NCBI GenBank assembly: GCA_044464175.1
Contig: JBIQLO010000219.1
Span: 1-6,365, forward strand
DNA: 6,365 nucleotides
Direction of reading: 5' to 3'
From: JBIQLO01 sp044464175
GTDB taxonomy: Bacteria > Planctomycetota > Phycisphaerae > Tepidisphaerales > Tepidisphaeraceae
Below are positions 5,875-6,365 of this stretch, piece by piece (position 1 is the stretch's first letter; each line of letters opens with the position of its first letter). The translations under genes were made by a program, and so were the position numbers. The notes beneath the pieces are model-generated. The model saw only the letters and a list, made by a program, of their open reading frames with translations. It ran no database searches and was not told the DNA's origin.

Positions 5875-6248
5875 TCTGGCATTGGACACTAATCAGGCGA
5901 TCGCCCTTCGCAATGGCACGGTGAACCAGGAGCGTCTAATCGCCCTTGACGCGCAGTTCTGGATTCCGGTGCCGGTGGCTGGGGAATTGATCTATGGCGC
6001 ACTCAATTCAACCCGCCACGCCGATAATCTTGAGAAAGTTTTGAAGCTGGTTTCGAGTTGCCGTATTTTGGAAATCACATTTCAGACAGTCGAGATATAC
6101 GCCGACACCCGTCTTAAAACAGCAGGGACGGCCGATTCCGGAGAATGATGTGTGGATTGCGTCCCTCTGCCTTGAGGCGGATATGCCGCTTGCCACGGAA
6201 GACGCACACTTTCAGCATGTTGCTGGACTTCGCACCACGGTATTGTGA
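5855..6248 (+). pseudogene. VapC-like PIN-domain toxin, frameshifted
   Basis: VapC toxins are PIN-domain RNases that usually cut tRNA or rRNA. From ATG 5855 (or 5861, 6 bases on, in the same frame) the frame reads NLALDTNQAIALRNG, IPVPVAGELIYGALNSTRHADNL and so on, but stops at TGA 6146-6148. The missing C-terminal third continues in the next frame as GRPIPENDVWIASLCLEADM, PLATEDAHFQHVAGLR, ending at TGA 6246-6248. Joining the frames in the GGG run at 6125-6127 by dropping one base gives about 130 residues, a normal VapC length, with the four expected acidic residues: D11 (LDTN), E44 (GELIYG), D at 6147-6149 (ENDVW) and D at 6201-6203 (TEDAHF). The truncated product has only the first two, so it should be inactive. 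It overlaps the antitoxin by 20 bp (14 from ATG 5861), which implies coupled translation; no separate ribosome site is evident. A sequencing error in the G run is the main alternative to a true pseudogene. Confidence 0.85.
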
Positions 6249-6250
6249 AT

Positions 6251-6279
6251 TCGCCGTCACAATGCGCGTTGTGGGGCGA
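6251..6279 (+). other. hairpin after the toxin gene
   Basis: TCGCC (6251-6255) pairs with GGCGA (6275-6279) and CACAA (6258-6262) with TTGTG (6269-6273), around a TGCGCG loop with a small internal bulge (GT against G). It starts two bases after the reconstructed toxin stop and ends 59 bp before the next gene. No T-run follows, so it may be an RNA-stability or attenuation structure rather than a classical terminator. Only the base pairing is seen; the role is unknown. Confidence 0.4.
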
Positions 6280-6338
6280 GATATGAATGATTCGGGAACA
6301 AAGCTCCCTGAGCCGGAGCGCATCATCGAGAGGTTGCG

Positions 6339-6365
6339 ATGAAGTATCGTCGATTGGGGAAAACG
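6339..6365 (+). CDS. probable aldo/keto reductase, first nine codons only
   Basis: The window ends inside this gene. The nine residues visible, MKYRRLGKT, match the usual opening of aldo/keto reductases (MKYRRLGKTGLKVS-type), which are NAD(P)H-dependent cytoplasmic oxidoreductases with a TIM-barrel fold. A ribosome site, GAGAGG (6329-6334), lies close upstream. The start ATG overlaps the TGA of a short open frame (6262-6342) in an ATGA arrangement, but that frame has no recognisable content. The family call rests on nine residues and needs the following sequence. Confidence 0.5.

Noticed and set aside
6145..6342. A 65-codon frame spanning the toxin end and the gap before the reductase
   Set aside because: Its first part overlaps the conserved toxin C-terminus in another frame. 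The remaining 26 or 19 codons (ATG 6262 or 6283) have no recognisable content, though the ATGA overlap with the reductase start leaves a small chance of a leader peptide.

Overview
The window looks like a high-GC planctomycete-type chromosome, probably Phycisphaerae or a relative. Two things point there: a type IV prepilin-like protein of the large secreted family typical of Planctomycetes, Lentisphaerae and Verrucomicrobia (FTLVELLVVIGIISVLIAMLLPAL, then CASNLRQIGQA and a C-terminal H-P-G...Y-V-D-G motif), and a large exported protein of a kind common in polysaccharide-degrading members of these phyla. All supported genes lie on the + strand. Most of them are strikingly G-rich on the coding strand, with G-ending codons dominating. 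This taxonomic call is inference; there is no rRNA or other phylogenetic marker here.

Layout. Bases 1-236 are regulatory. A perfect 31-bp tandem duplication carries a TTGACA -35-like box in each copy. It is followed by a perfect 38-bp inverted repeat whose two arms are each a CAACCGGTTG palindrome, that is, two LacI-family operator-like sites 22 bp apart. A LacI-family repressor gene follows (237-1310). After a 124-bp gap holding a REP-like palindromic repeat comes a secreted protein of about 868 residues (1435-4041) with N-terminal beta domains and a probable (beta/alpha)8 barrel of glycoside-hydrolase type. A prepilin-like pseudopilin gene follows 11 bp later (4053-4886). Its unusually long leader is partly encoded by a second copy of the same REP-like repeat. 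After a 169-bp gap come ubiX, the flavin prenyltransferase gene (5056-5634), and a VapBC-like toxin-antitoxin pair (5656-6248). The window ends in the first nine codons of a probable aldo/keto reductase (6339 onward).

How the genes fit together. The repressor, secreted barrel protein and pseudopilin look like one carbohydrate-response cluster. The repressor probably controls itself through the twin operators and may control the downstream genes by read-through. A third AACCGGTT-core palindrome near the end of the barrel gene, about 100 bp before the pseudopilin start, could be a further site or chance. ubiX is a housekeeping gene unrelated to that cluster. The toxin-antitoxin pair carries two lesions: the antitoxin has ACG exactly where ATG is expected, and the PIN-domain toxin is broken by one extra base near 6125-6127 that moves its last two acidic active-site residues into another frame. 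It is either a decaying module or a place with sequence errors.

The most interesting points are the unassigned secreted barrel protein, the twin operator, the repeat translated into the pseudopilin leader, and the doubly damaged toxin-antitoxin pair. I found no tRNA, rRNA, CRISPR array or transposase.
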